64,000 bases of DNA. It comes from Boswellia sacra (lineage: Eukaryota > Streptophyta > Magnoliopsida > Sapindales > Burseraceae). The stretch's first letter is position 1, and each line of letters begins with the position of its first letter. Position numbers and translations under genes: made by a program. The notes under the pieces are model-generated. The model did not search any database. It worked only from the letters and a program-made list of their open reading frames with translations, and was not told the DNA's origin. Where the stretch lies: positions 930,001-994,000 of the forward strand of contig SNVD02001362.1 in NCBI GenBank assembly GCA_013180625.2, given 5' to 3'. This document shows, piece after piece, positions 20,748-32,960 of the stretch.

Positions 20748-23700
20748 AATGTTGACTGCCTACTTGTGCTCGTTTTGTCAAATTCAATTAAGTTGAAAAA
20801 ATATAAGATATTTCTTGATTGTCTAGAATGGCACATGTTTTTTTTTTCTTGGCTTTGTTTTACATGTAAAATCATTTAAGTTGTATTATAGTATGTTATT
20901 TCTCAGTCTCGTTTCTTTATGTGACTTATTTTGATCCGTCAATTCAGCTGTGACATTTCTTGTTTCCTATTCAATGATGAAAATAGCTTGTACTAAAACT
21001 GAAATTGTTTATTCTTCACATGTGTTTTTGGATTTCTTATATGACTAAGCAACAGTTTGATTTACAATTAATGAATTGGTCAAGTTGGTTAGTTGTAATG
21101 CTTGCATTCTTTTTTGACAAGAGATTTGTTATGAGTAGTCATGAACTGTTGTTGGTTTACCTGATGGATTGCTTTATTATCTTTTTTTCATTTTAGTTTA
21201 TAGCCTACAACCACTCATTTTTGTTTATTTTGCTCTCTCTGTAAAACCATTAGCTGGCAAAGCAAAGCAAAGTTTTTCTCTTAACCTTCTTCACCACTTG
21301 AGACTCAGAGTCAGAGGTTGAGACATTGCCATTGCCACTGTCAATTTCAAGGTAATTGCCTTCAATTTCAATTCAAACTCTGTTTAAGTGATGCTAAACT
21401 AGCTCTTTTTACTCGTCAGCTTGTTTGACTGTTTATAGCTTAAACTGAAACTGAAACTGAAACTGTATATATATATTGTCTGAATTGATGCGTTTTTTAT
21501 GAATTTGGATTCTCAGATCTGTTTCCTAGTTTTGCTTTCATATTTGTTGTATACTAAACAAAAAAATTATGAATATGAGAAAAACAATCATTTCAACGGT
21601 TTACAAGTGAGAATTTAGAGGCTTTTTGTAAAGAATTTTGAAGTTGCAGTTAAACCTAGTTGGGCTAGGTTTAGAGTAATGATTTCAATGCATTTGTCAT
21701 GTTCTATTAAGTTTTATTATGTTTGTGGGTATGAATTCATTTTGCAATTGATGTTTTGACTGATATGGAGGTTCAACGTGCATTGAAATTATCTTTCATT
21801 CTTTTACATGCTTGTAATGAGGATGTTTATAGAGATTCTAATATTGGTCTAAGGATGTATTTTTCTTTATGTGTTGCTTCCAAGTTTTTAGTATTTATCA
21901 TGATTGATCCATCTTTAATAAGGTCATGGAATAGCAATTGTCTGGTTTTTAGTTCCTTTTCCATTTCAGTTTGTTTGATCATTGATTGTACTGAAATAAG
22001 AAAGAAAAGCGAGCTCAGTGACAACTTCTTTTACGAGTTTTATTTCTACTGAATTTTTCTTTTCCGCTTCCGTAGTAGAATTTTTCGGCTTAGGAGTTTC
22101 AGAGACTATGAATCTAGATTATGATGGTGGTTTACATGTACAGTCTTTGTTGATAGTTCATTCTTTTCTTCTTTTTGTCATTATAAGGTAGGCAGTGAGT
22201 ATGGCTGGAAACAGTGAGTTGATAGTTCATTCTTTCATCGAATAACATCACTTAATTGCTACTTACATCGGACCGCATTTGAGTTGCTGAGTTTAGTTTT
22301 GTTTTGACTCTGTTTAGTAAATTTTGTGTGCTACTCTTTTCTCCCATCGAAGCCAATGCTGCCTCTTCGATAATTTCAAGCTTTGAGAGAGTTGATTGAA
22401 GTGCTTTGGGCTTTCGTCAACATCAACAACTATAATTGTGGACTCCTATAGATTTTTCATGTTCCTTTAGTCAGTGTTCTGGTAAGTGAACTCCTGCATG
22501 CTACCTCATTATCAACTCCATGTTTTTAAATACTGATTTTCAATCTGTTTTTTAATTTGAAATGCATGTGGCTTCTAAAAGTTTCATCTTTTATTAGTGG
22601 CTTCTAAGAGTTGCCCTTCTTGTATTTGCGATTGCTCCTCTCAGCCTCTTCTCTCAGTCTGTTTGTGCTTTTCAGATCAACTCCCTTGATTTACTTTTTC
22701 GTTCCAGCAAGTTATCATTCTCTTTTCTTTAGGGAATAAGTTATCAATCTCTTTTCTCTTCAGTTGAACAAAAATATAGGAGTTAAACTTCCTCATACAT
22801 CGAAGTTAAGTTGTCCAAAAAAAGCAATTCGTCAAAGCAAGTTTATACCTGAATTAATACCAAATATATGTATCTTTCCTTGGTGTGCTTAAAGAATAGT
22901 ACAAATTAATTGAGGCAGCAAAAAATATTGTGAGGGTAATTTCACCTTAATGGAGCTCTAAGTTGATGGACTTGTAGATGGCTTTTGGCAGGAAAGATAA
23001 AGCAAATGTCTTCCAAAATCTGTTGTTTAGATGGTCTTTTGTATGATCTGGACGAGGAATAGCATATTTTGGTGAGGAAGGTTTCAGTTTCTGGCTTCCA
23101 TTTGAGTGTTCATTTTCTTCATAAATCAAAACTGGGAGGAACTTTTAGTCAAATCTATATATATTGGAATAAGTTTTTCTTTTGTACTATTTTTATTTTT
23201 TATTTTTTTGCGAGTTGGGTTTTACGGTAAGCTGTACTTTCAATTGTACAAGCTTTGGGCAGTCCCAGTATAGTTCTATAGGTTTTTTCAACCTCTTGGG
23301 CTAGTCATAAATTCATCAACAGTTTCTTCAAGTCTTGAAAATCTGAAACTGAAAGAACCTTAAATAAAGAAGAATTTCCAATGCAGTAAACAAGAACTTC
23401 CTGGTTTTGGGGGAAAAACAAAAACCACTTTACGTTCCCCTTTGAATTAAATTTTCATAGTTGCTTATAATCAAAGCATACTAATTACATCCCCCTTTAG
23501 ATTGACAAGACTTAATCTGCATTTCAAAGCTCCTTTTGAAGGGAAGCTGTATTGTTATGAGATGGCAAAACTTTATTTTGAATCTCTGTAGAAATCAAGT
23601 TGGTTGGAAAAAAATTAGGAAATTCCCTTTTAAGAGGGAATGTTGAATAGGCAGTTTTCTTGTTCTTTTACTAATATTACTATTTTCATTTTGGTAGTTC

Positions 23701-25480
23701 CTTAATTGGATTAGTTCACTCGCTAATTTAGCTCCTTGATGTTGTGTTATTTACCTACTAATTTCCAGGATTTCTTATATTACAATTATTTTCGTTATTT
23801 GTTTGTGTACTTGTTATCGTACATCCTAAAATAACTAAAACAGTTTCTTTATTTTGAATGATTGACCAACTAATTTCTAGGATTTCTTATTGTACAGTTA
23901 GTTTCGTCATTAGTTTTTGTAGTTGTTATTGTTGTACATCCTACATATATAGTTAAGAAGATAATAATGCTCTTCACTTTGAAGATTAACTGACATAACA
24001 AAATAACTAGTAATGCAGAGCATAACCAATTAAATTTTAATTAAATTTTTCATTTGAAACTGTTGCACTAATTGTATGTTGCTTTGCAACCTTGACATCA
24101 AGAATCATATGGGTATTTCATTTTGAATAAGAGGTATATAATGTTTGTAAATTAGAAAAGTAAATTGATTTTTACAGGATGTAATTCTAAGATATAGAAT
24201 TCATGGAAAAATCTTGAAGGTCTCTTCATGTGAAGTATCTATAGTTCATAGAGATTCTGAGGCTTTTTCCCTACCATTATAACTTTTCTTTTCAAGTTTA
24301 CTTTGGCATCTGGTATATTCAATATTAATAGCAGTTAGGCAATTCATGTCCTCTTTTCATAAGCTTTATGTCTGTGGGTCATTTCATTACATATACCAAA
24401 ACATGTATTGCTTGTGAACTTTCTTACCAAAAAGGGACATACAGTCATAGTTTGCTGGTATTTGGCTTAGGAGGGCACTCTGCTTTTGTTTAAGTTGTGA
24501 GCTTTCTATCTGCAATGTTTTTCACTTCTATTATCTCCTTAAATTTGGGGCTGTTTTTTACTATAACTGTTTCAAAAACAGAAGTGAGAGCGAAATGATT
24601 CCAGAAAGTAGAAATTAGTGTCTCTTCTAATTGGACTTTTGGGATGTAAGAAACCAAGAAGTCTGGGGTTGAACTTCACTTTGATGTTGTTTACTTTGAT
24701 GTTATTTGATTGATGTCTTCTCAACATTCTGTTAAATAGTAGTCAGGCAGAAAAATGAACTCAGACAAAACTCTCTCAAAAGGCTATGTCACTTGGGGCG
24801 AAGCCTATTTTATCTAATGTAAGCCTCACTGAACTATAGTCAGGCAATAACATTTTATCTAAAGGCTGTATTTAGATTCTTATTATAGGTTGTGATTTCA
24901 CTTAAATATTTTCTTATATCCTTTTTGGTTTTTTAATGGTAGAAAGAGAAGGTGTTCTTGATCAAGTTGCTCCAAACAAGAGTTATCAACTGCATTTAGG
25001 ATCTGTGTCTAGAAAAATGCTGTAGAACAAGCAAAATTTCGTAAACCAGCTCCACTTTACACTCTCCATTCTTTTCTGTCAGGTATCTCCACTGTCCACT
25101 TTTAGTTTCTTTTTAGTTCTTTTAAATGAGTTTTATATGAGTTAATTTGGAGTTCAATACTGGTATTGATTATGTAATGTGGTACAGATAATAAAGTAGA
25201 TCATGGTGTAAAGCTAAGCAAATTTCAGGTGTAGTGAGAGATAAGTCAGCCACCTTTAATATCTCAAATTTGACTGGTAATTATACATTTTTTGGACTTA
25301 AATTTCGTTAATTTTGTCCATTGAATATCTCAGCAATGTTTGGCTTTTCTTCAATTGAATTATAGCTATGTCATGCATTGTGGCACTTTGCTAAATGAAG
25401 CTTTTATCTAAAAAAATGATATTAATCCAGGGGAGCATCTAAAATATTGAATCCAATATTATCATTTTCAACATTTTTTC
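20748..25480. other. CACTA interior without a recognisable gene
   Basis: AT-rich DNA with a few exon-like borders, for example CAATTTCAAG|GTAATT near 21,350, but no open frame that I can assign. It may hold captured host sequence or introns of the decayed CACTA genes. A minus-strand 60-codon frame at 22,947-23,129 (contains KLKPSSPKYAIPRPDHTKDH) is not recognised. A two-copy tandem repeat lies at 23,754-23,955. Confidence 0.4.
23754..23955. repeat. Two-copy direct repeat, unit about 110 bp
   Basis: Both copies share CTAATTTC(C/T)AGGATTTCTTAT, a TTTCGT(T/C)AT block and GTACATCCTA in the same order, starting near 23,756 and 23,869. The copies have diverged. Confidence 0.6.
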
Positions 25481-25648
25481 AAAAGAGTAACACTACTCCT
25501 CAAATATCTAATCTAAAATCCTGTCCAAACGATGAGGTATCATCTTATCATTCCATCATCCAAGTAATAGATGCCATATCACTTACTTAGACACACCATT
25601 TAAAATGAGATTTGGATAAACGTCTAGGATGAATAGTATAATTCTTTT
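25481..25648. mobile_element. Small MITE-like inverted-repeat element
   Basis: The left end, AAAAGAGTAACACTACTCCT, and the reverse complement of the right end, AAAAGAATTATACTATTCAT, form imperfect inverted repeats around about 170 bp of non-coding DNA. I could not define a target duplication, so the superfamily is open. Confidence 0.45.
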
Positions 25649-26539
25649 AAAAGATAGAGATTGGTAAGGAAAACACCAGCTATTTAAGTCGCTACATGTT
25701 AAATAAAGGAATTTTCAAACAACTTTTTTGAGATATTGTTGATTTTGGCTCAATCCAGAAATAGAAAAGTTGACAAAATATAGGTTTAGATGACCAATAT
25801 ACAACATATTTCAGAATTCATATAGCAATGGTAGAGATATTAATTAAGATCATAAACTAGTGATAGAGAAATATTTGAGACTTACCCACAAATGAGGTAA
25901 ATCAGATTGTCCGTGCTTCTATTGAAATTGGTAGCTTTCATATATCAATTTCAGCCACAATTAAGCATCATTTTTTCTCTCAAACTCCATTTCCTTGTAC
26001 ATCCATGTCCCAGAGGAAACGAAACTGCTTGAATCATCTATTTACCACTCTTATTTGGCTTCAGATATTATATTGTATAAGGAAACCGATGGTTTTAAAC
26101 CAGACTCTACCGTCTTATTAGGCAAAACCTCAGCCTCTTGCCACTTCCCATCCTTGATATCTTGATATTTCTTTTATATTTTAATTCATTACATAACCTT
26201 CTCTAACAAAACTTTCTTTTCTCATTACATTTTTTCGCTATGTAATAAATATGCTGGTATATTGTGTTAGAGTTTATTGTGTTGTTTTATGACATATGAA
26301 ATTTTGGTGTAGTTTATTACACTAGCATGTGTTGGTAAATATGAAATTGACATAATAGTTGTGTAAACCTCTTTAACTACATTTTTTTGGAGAACCTGGT
26401 CAATGTAAACTTCTTTAAGTATGGCTCAAACCCAATAATACTACATTTTAAAATGCAGACATGTATCCATGAGACCAGCCCCTAAACCCAATAATAGTAA
26501 CATAACCTACAAATAATCTCTACTTGAAAATTTTTATAT

Positions 26540-26965
26540 TTAATTCCAACTCACCAATGAAACCATCCCAATAAACCAACACACAAAACAATCCCACTAT
26601 TAAAACTAGCCCAATAAACCAACCGAATGGCTTTGAAATGGAGCTATTAAAATCAGCCCAATAAATGAGCACACAAAATAATCCCACTAAAGAAACCAGT
26701 CCAATGAATCTGCCCACCACTAATGAGACCAGCCCATATAATAATCCCACTAAAGAAGCCAGCCTACTAAAAACAGCCCAATAAACTAGCACACAAAACA
26801 ATCCCATAATTGAAACCAGCCCATAAAACAATCCCACTAATGAAACTAGCCCACTAAATTGGAGCCCATAAAACTAGCACACAAAAGAAATTCACGGTTG
26901 AAACCAGCCCAAACAATCCCACTAGCTGTATAAGCCCATTATATCAAAGCCTTTAAAACCAGCCC
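26540..26965. repeat. Degenerate minisatellite, ACCAGCCCAATAAA family
   Basis: About ten imperfect units of 30-47 bp share the words AAACCAGCCCA, ATAAACCA, GCACACAAAACAATCCCACT and GAAACCAGC. Unit length varies because parts are dropped. The minus-strand 105-codon frame across it reads as repeats of GLFYGLV and LFCVLVYW and is a product of the array. Confidence 0.7.
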
Positions 26966-27293
26966 ATTACATAAATGAAATGAAAAAGAAATGTGGGGTT
27001 AATGCCAAATCACTCGCTAAACTAATTAACTTATTAAATATATTCAATTTTAAATTATTATCTAAATAAATTATTTACATGAATTATCTTTGTTTTATTG
27101 AAGAAAAGTAGACATGGACAAGAGTTGGATTAACTTGGGAGACAGATTTTCTAAGCCATATCTTGATAGGGTTAATGCATTTTTAGATTTTGCAATTGAC
27201 AACGTAGTTGGTGGCACTAGAATTTATTGTCATTTGACAACGTAATATATTAACGTTTTCTAATGTTAATAGATTAATTGTTTGTAGCTTACG

Positions 27294-28840
27294 ATGGCGC
27301 CTAAGAGACATAGAGATGACTTTATGGAAAGTGTACAACGAAGGGAGGCAGAATCTCAACGACAATCATCTTCATCTTTCCAGTCTCAGATGAATGTGGC
27401 AGATCAATGTTTGTATATAAATGATAATTTTTTTTTCATATAAATGTTGTACTTTATAATGTGAAACTAATTTTCTATAATTAGGTGAGTCATCACACGT
27501 AATAAAAGGTCGTGGGGCTGCTCGTGGTAATCCTGAATGGGGCTCAGGGCAGATTTTACATGTTGACTTCAACAATACATGGCAACCAATTGGTCCGAAT
27601 AAAGAGACGTTTACATCCCAACTTGGCATTATAGCTAGGAATGGATCGATGACTCCATTAACTTTTGCTAGTTGGCATGCCATGCCTGAGCACAAATTAA
27701 ATGCAATTTGGAAAGAAGTGAAGGTATTTAATTTTCATCTATTTGTGAAGTTGAAAAATATTTATCTTAAGTACACTAATCTATTATACTTTTTGTAATT
27801 GTAGGACAATACAGATGTTCTAGATGAGTATAGACCTCATTGTCTAAAAGTAATTGAAGTACTTTGGAGGGATTGGAAAGCTTGTGTTAAAAGAGACTTT
27901 TACAAGCCATGTCTGACAGATGAGAAACGTTTAGCTTTTACTCCTCCAAAAATTCCTCAAGAGCATTGGAGGATTTTAGTTGCTTATGGAGCAGTGAAGG
28001 AGCTCAAGTAAGTTATAAAAACAATTGTTAACATAATAGTTTTATTCAAAATATACTAACATAGTGATACATATAAACTATATATTGTTGTCTTTTGCTC
28101 TTTAATATTGCAGAAACAGGTGGAGAGAAATAAGGCAAATCGTGCACATCAGTTTGCACTTCACAGGACCGTTCGCACTTCTTCTACCAAAAAGAGATAA
28201 GAGGTAAGTTTTATCACCTAAAATCGATATACATTGTTAGAGATTTTGCAATGGTTATCAAGGTATATTTGGAACTTTGTTTCTTTTGCAAGTGTAAACT
28301 AATATTTCTTTTTGTGTTAAGATGTCAAAAAGTGAAGGAAAAAACAGATCGTGTTAGTGTATTTATCAAGACTAGGACAACAAGTGGTGGAGATGTAGTT
28401 GATACTGAGAGTGCTGAAATAATTGTATGTTTTCTAACCTAACTTGTATACTCATACTTGTTGTGTCAAATTGGTTACACAAATTGTTTTTATGTTTGGA
28501 CCTAAATTTGTTTTCATTATTTTGTAGAGTCAACTAAAAGAAGGCATGTCTAGAATAACTATTGAGCAACAAATAGAAGCAGCAGCGGAACATGTATTTC
28601 AAGATGTACTGGGACGTAATCATCGTGGTTATGCCCGCACATATGGCTATGGTCCATCCCCAACTGATGTTAAAATAACCAGTTCATCTCACCTTGTTGA
28701 TGTGGAGAAATTACATCCGGAACTACATGAAATGTGAGTAGAAAATAAAGAATTGAAGGAATACAATACTCAGTTGTATAACTTTCTACAACTGAAATTT
28801 CCAAACATTGAAAAGCAATTGCCACCACCTATGCGACATC
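27294..28840 (+). pseudogene. CACTA-encoded Transposase_24 (Ptta/En/Spm) gene, decayed
   Basis: Six plus-strand exons can be followed: 27,294-about 27,400, 27,485-27,723, 27,805-28,007, 28,114-28,203, 28,322-28,424 and 28,528 onward. The protein starts MAPKRHRDDF, then has LHVDFNNTWQPIGPNKETFT, LGIIARNGSMTPLTFASWHA, a CLKVIEVLWRDWKACVKRDF block, a WRILVAYG block, an ERNKANRAHQ block and SVFIKTRTTSGG with DTESAEII. This matches the plant Transposase_24 family (TnpA/TNP1-related), a DNA-binding accessory protein rather than the DDE catalytic enzyme. The frame shifts within exon 4 between NKANR and TGPFA, and a TGA at 28,735 follows ELHEM although homologous-looking coding (VENKELKEYN) continues. 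It is probably inactive. Confidence 0.75.
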
Positions 28841-28940
28841 AGTTATTTTACTATTTTGATAGACTTTTGTGCTTTTACAAGAACTGTTGGTTAAGCCATC
28901 ATGTTTATGAAGGATGTTCTAAATCTTTCAAAATGTCTTA

Positions 28941-30169
28941 GGGTCCGGTTCCAGATGCTTCAAGTGCCCACCAAAATTGCGTCAACACTGATCCTGCAAC
29001 AACAAACGAGGAGGAGAATGAAGAGATTAGGTATATGAACTTAATATGATATATTAATTCCCTACATTAGAGTAGTCTATCGTTAGTAGTTGTCGTAATA
29101 ACAACCCGAGACCATATTCTATACGTTAAGGCCAGTTGCAAGGGATCATCTATGATTGGAAGTATAATCCTTACTTGCTGAATTAGATTATGATTCACCT
29201 CTTCATCTCCTGCATAAAGAACGAAATATAATTTAGAACAAAACATTTGTCTCTTGTTATTTGCATAAACAAAAGGATTACCATTTATATTGATATCAGT
29301 TTGATGAATTTCAGAAGACTTCAAATGAGAGATGACACTACTGTCTTCTATAGAATTAATCCAAGTAAGAGGCCTTTTAACCAAACTAATGCCTTCATCT
29401 TGTTTTATTTGTTGGCAAGTTGGTTGTGATATGGATGTATAGGCTATGTATACCAAGAGAGAATTTTTATTTACTTATTATCTCATTTGTTCAATGTGTG
29501 AATTGTCATCTGTCTGTGCATTATCTTTTTCTTAATCTCTATAATGTTCTTATGTTATAGGATTTCTAGTTGATGAACTTCCATATAATGATATTAATGT
29601 TATTAGGTATTATAGGTCAGATGATTTAGCTAGCTATTACATAAATAGATACATAAATTTATATGAATCCAAGTTGTTGATGCATATTAATGTTGGTTTC
29701 ATCTTGCTGCTTATGTTTGTAATCTTTCTTTGTTAGTTTATTTTTTGTTTTCTTTCCTTTGTTGTGGGATCAAGTTTCTTAGTGTCTAGTTTAAATAGAG
29801 TGTATGGGCTAAAGCTATTGTTTCTTGTTAATTATTTGTGCAGGTTTTCTCACATGAAGAATGGTTTGTGCTGGTTAATAATTTCAGGAAGTGAAACTTC
29901 TAGATTGGTTTGATTTGTGCTAGTTTGGAAATAAGACTTCTATAAACTTACGACTTTTTAGACTCTTGTGTATTAAAACTTTTATATAATTTATGCATTG
30001 TTAATTTAATGTCATATTCCATGTTAGACTTTTAGCTTCTTGTTCCCAGGTTAATATTTATAGACCAAAAATATTGGATACAAAAATGGATTCCTGGAAT
30101 CAGAAATGTGTACAGACCAAAAAAAACTGGATACAAAAATCAACTCTTGGATTCAGGAATGTCTGCTAT
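28941..30169. other. CACTA 3' interior, unassigned
   Basis: The region has no gene I can name. A minus-strand 129-codon open frame at 29,067-29,456 (contains SSEIHQTDINING, PFVYANNKRQMF, DPLQLALTYRIWS) is the longest unexplained frame in the element. Its composition is protein-like, but I could not match it to a family. Confidence 0.35.
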
Positions 30170-30498
30170 TCTTTTACGGCGGTTTCCAAAACCGCGGTAA
30201 ATAACACAACACACTACACTACACCATACCATGAGACGTTTTTTACTTCGACTACGTGCCTGTGGTTAACTTTTTACAGCGGTTTAGGAGCACGCGGTAA
30301 AAGAATATATAGTGTTGCCAAACCAGATAATGGTTATTTACGACGGGCTTCTTAACTACAGACCAAAACCGTGGTAAAAAGTCTTGGGCCTTTTTACGTT
30401 GTCACTTATTACGGCGGGCCAAAACCGCAATAAGCCTATCGTAAACGACTTTTTACCGTGGTTTTGGTCTATCATAAAAGGCTTTTTTTCTAGTAGTG
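30170..30498. repeat. CACTA right subterminal repeats and terminal inverted repeat
   Basis: At least eight copies of words of the TTTTAC(G/A)GCGG / CCGYGGTAAAA type occur in both orientations, several with ACCAAAACCG or GGTTTTGGTC next to them, ending at the TIR GGCTTTTTTTCTAGTAGTG. This is the denser of the two subterminal zones. Confidence 0.8.
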
Positions 30499-30929
30499 AA
30501 TGTACTAGCATATTTACCTTAATTTCTATTTAAATAGTATTTGTAATAAGGATGACAATGGATCTGGCTTGAGTAGGGTCTACTTGTATCTAAATCCATA
30601 CAGACCTAGACGTTGCCCAAACCCATCACAAATCAGACTAGGTCTTATTGATAAATAAATAATAACCTATACAAATTCAATCGTCATTTATAATTTATTC
30701 TATAATTACTTATTTATTTATACTTTTACTTAATAAAATATTGGATATTTTATATTTATCTATATGTTTTATTATGTATTACATAATTAAAAAAATAATA
30801 TCCCTTTGGGACAGTCTATATGGAGTGAAGGGAGGATTGACACAAATATCCTTCATATATTAATTAGCTTACTTAGCTTGCTGTAAATAGTGATTTTCAT
30901 ATAATTTTGAGCTTGAATAATAAATGCAA
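30499..30929. other. AT-rich intergenic DNA between two transposons
   Basis: No gene is seen. The last part (about 30,905-30,929) aligns with 42,948-42,970 (TGAATAATAAATGCAA), part of the duplicated DMP-locus flank. Confidence 0.5.
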
Positions 30930-32117
30930 GGATAGGGTTATTTGCACCCAAAACATCAATCCAAACACCCATTATATTTGTAAAAATTTACTACTAAAAC
31001 ATCCTTAAATTAATTTGCTAAAAAGGACAATGGTATATTTAAACAAAGGGTTAATGATACACTTTCCAAATCTCAGCCCAAGTTATATAATAAATAAAGT
31101 ATCATATATTGAATGAATCATGACATTATATGGTAAGTTATTACATCATCAATATATTCACTTGATAATTATTAATTGAATGCGCACCACTTAGGATACA
31201 ATTTGGGATAATTATCATTATTCTTAAATAAAATAATATTACTTGTAAACCCTTTGAATGCACACATATCCTAATATTATTGATAATTCTTTTCTTAAAG
31301 GTAATTATGGATAAATAAAGATTAAGCAACAAAAGAAAGTGTGGAGAACGGGATTCATCAATATTCTTATAGATATGTTTGCTTTTTTTTACCCCTTCTA
31401 TTAGCCATAAGTTTTTAGACAATAGCCATGCATTCTGCACTGCCCAAAAAGTTTTCAGGAAGTGCAAAACGTAGAACCACTACTGATAGTTCTTTTATGA
31501 TTATGCATTACATAAGCCACTTGAAGTTGATTCAAAGGGTTGGAGAAGCAATCAAGAAGAGAATGATGAATGAGAAGAAACGAAAATTAATTATTATAAA
31601 TTAAAAATGGAGTATTGGTTAACTGGGAAGAAAATGAAAGAAGAGAGAAAATCGTGAATTAGATGTAGAAAGATGAATATGGTGGTGGGATTCAATAATT
31701 TGCACATGCAACAGATATAACCAGCCGATGATCCAATTATATTGCAAATCAGGCATAGGAAAGATAAGAGAATACTCGTACATTAGTTTTGGTAGTCTAG
31801 GAAAGGAGAAGCAAGCAGTAGGAGCCGGCATACTCTTCTGGATTAGGATCCCATTTCATTTTTTGAACAAATATATGAGAATTACATAGGTGTTTTGTGA
31901 AATGATGGAAACAAATTATGTTAAATTAATAAGAAAAAGAAAAACTCGGTTGTGGGTGCATATAGCAAATTGATTAATGAGAACAGGTGTATTTGAAGGG
32001 TTTTATTGGTTTAATAAAGGATTTTGAGAGTAATATGATTATTCTTAAATTTTGAAATAGGGTTTAGAGGGTAATTAAGCGTCCTCAGCAATTATTTAGG
32101 TGCAAATAACCTCAACT
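30930..32117. mobile_element. Mutator-like element with perfect 9-bp target duplication
   Basis: TAAATGCAA flanks both ends (30,921-30,929 and 32,118-32,126), and the same sequence occurs once, uninterrupted, in the related flank near 42,962-42,970. The ends are inverted repeats sharing GGTTATTTGCACC (30,936-30,948 and 32,100-32,112). The 1.19-kb interior has no transposase. Minus-strand frames at 31,141-31,467 and 31,619-31,831 and an ATGAATGAGAAG-like purine tract look like captured or decayed sequence, so this could be a Pack-MULE, but I cannot name a source gene. Confidence 0.8.
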
Positions 32118-32192
32118 TAAATGCAAAAGTGATCTTATTATGAGATATCTTAATCTATTTTATCAATGCTAACTGTCAATATGGTTTTGATG

Positions 32193-32828
32193 TGTGAAGT
32201 ATGCGGCTCAACTTGTGTAGTACAAGCAAAAAAGTGACGTAGGATCGTAGTTGGAGCTGCACAGGCGCGCCAAATCCGTATCAAACGCAGTATCAGACAT
32301 GTGAAGACAGAAACTTCGCACTCCCATATGGATCATTTGGCATAGGAGTGCGGATTCTAGGTTTGCAAATTTTCTGGGCAGAGAGTTCGTGTAGGCACGG
32401 GAGTAATGTTGCGCAAGAGCGCGGGTCTGTTTCCTTGTATAAAAAGGATTTCTTGTCACGTAAGTAATTGGCGTACAAGTCTTGGACTATAAGTAAGGGA
32501 CTTGTTTTCAGTGTAAAATAAGTTCTTAGAGGGCTGAAAAAGAGAGAAAAGGAAGAGGGTTAGGGTTTACAGAGATTGATAGCCTTCTTGGAGGTGAGAG
32601 GCTAAATTCTTCTAGTTGTCCCTAGTAAACACTCTTGTATCTCTTGTTTTTCAATATAGTGGATTAATCATCACCAGTAACTGGACATAGGATCACATAT
32701 TGTGGTCTAAACCTCCTTGTGTTCTTATGTTTTTCTTTGTTTTACTTTACTTGGGTGTGTGCTTAATCTCCTACATTTATTCCGCGATAAGTTACTTGTG
32801 AGTGTGTGCACTACTCTTCTTCGCAACA
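32193..32828 (+). repeat. 5' LTR of the second Copia element
   Basis: The TATA-like TATAAAAAGG near 32,438-32,447 and the GGTTAGGGTTTACAGAGATT leader near 32,558 fit the promoter and start of the R region. It differs from the 3' LTR by many substitutions and small indels, so the insertion is old. Confidence 0.88.
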
Positions 32829-32960
32829 AATTAGTATCAGAGTCTAGTTACGGCTGTTTGGGGATCTTTGGTGGCCAAAAGTTATTAGCACAACAGGTGT
32901 TCAATAAAAATCCTAACTCGTAGCTGCGCAGAATGAGAGCTGCTCGAAGAAATTCTTGAG

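Larger units (their letters stand above)
6598..30498 (+). mobile_element. CACTA (En/Spm) transposon, 23.9 kb including nested insertions
   Basis: The left end reads CACTACTAAAAAAAGAGCC and the right end GGCTTTTTTTCTAGTAGTG, an inverted terminal repeat of the CACTA superfamily. The three bases before the left end (6,595-6,597) and after the right end (30,499-30,501) are both AAT, the 3-bp target duplication this group makes. Subterminal zones (about 6,620-6,745 and 30,170-30,497) carry repeated words such as TTTACGGCGG and CCGYGGTAAA in both orientations, the expected transposase-binding repeats. A decayed Transposase_24-type gene is at 27.3-28.8 kb. I found no TnpD/TNP2-type catalytic transposase, so it looks non-autonomous. 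About half its length is later insertions. Confidence 0.9.

Noticed and set aside
22947..23129. 60-codon minus-strand frame (KLKPSSPKYAIPRPDHTKDH) as a captured exon
   Set aside because: It is short, has no splice borders or known domain and lies in decayed CACTA interior. It is mentioned only as unassigned.
26520..26837. 105-codon minus-strand hydrophobic frame as a membrane protein
   Set aside because: It consists of repeats of LFYGLVS and FCVLVYW produced by the minisatellite, so it is not a gene.
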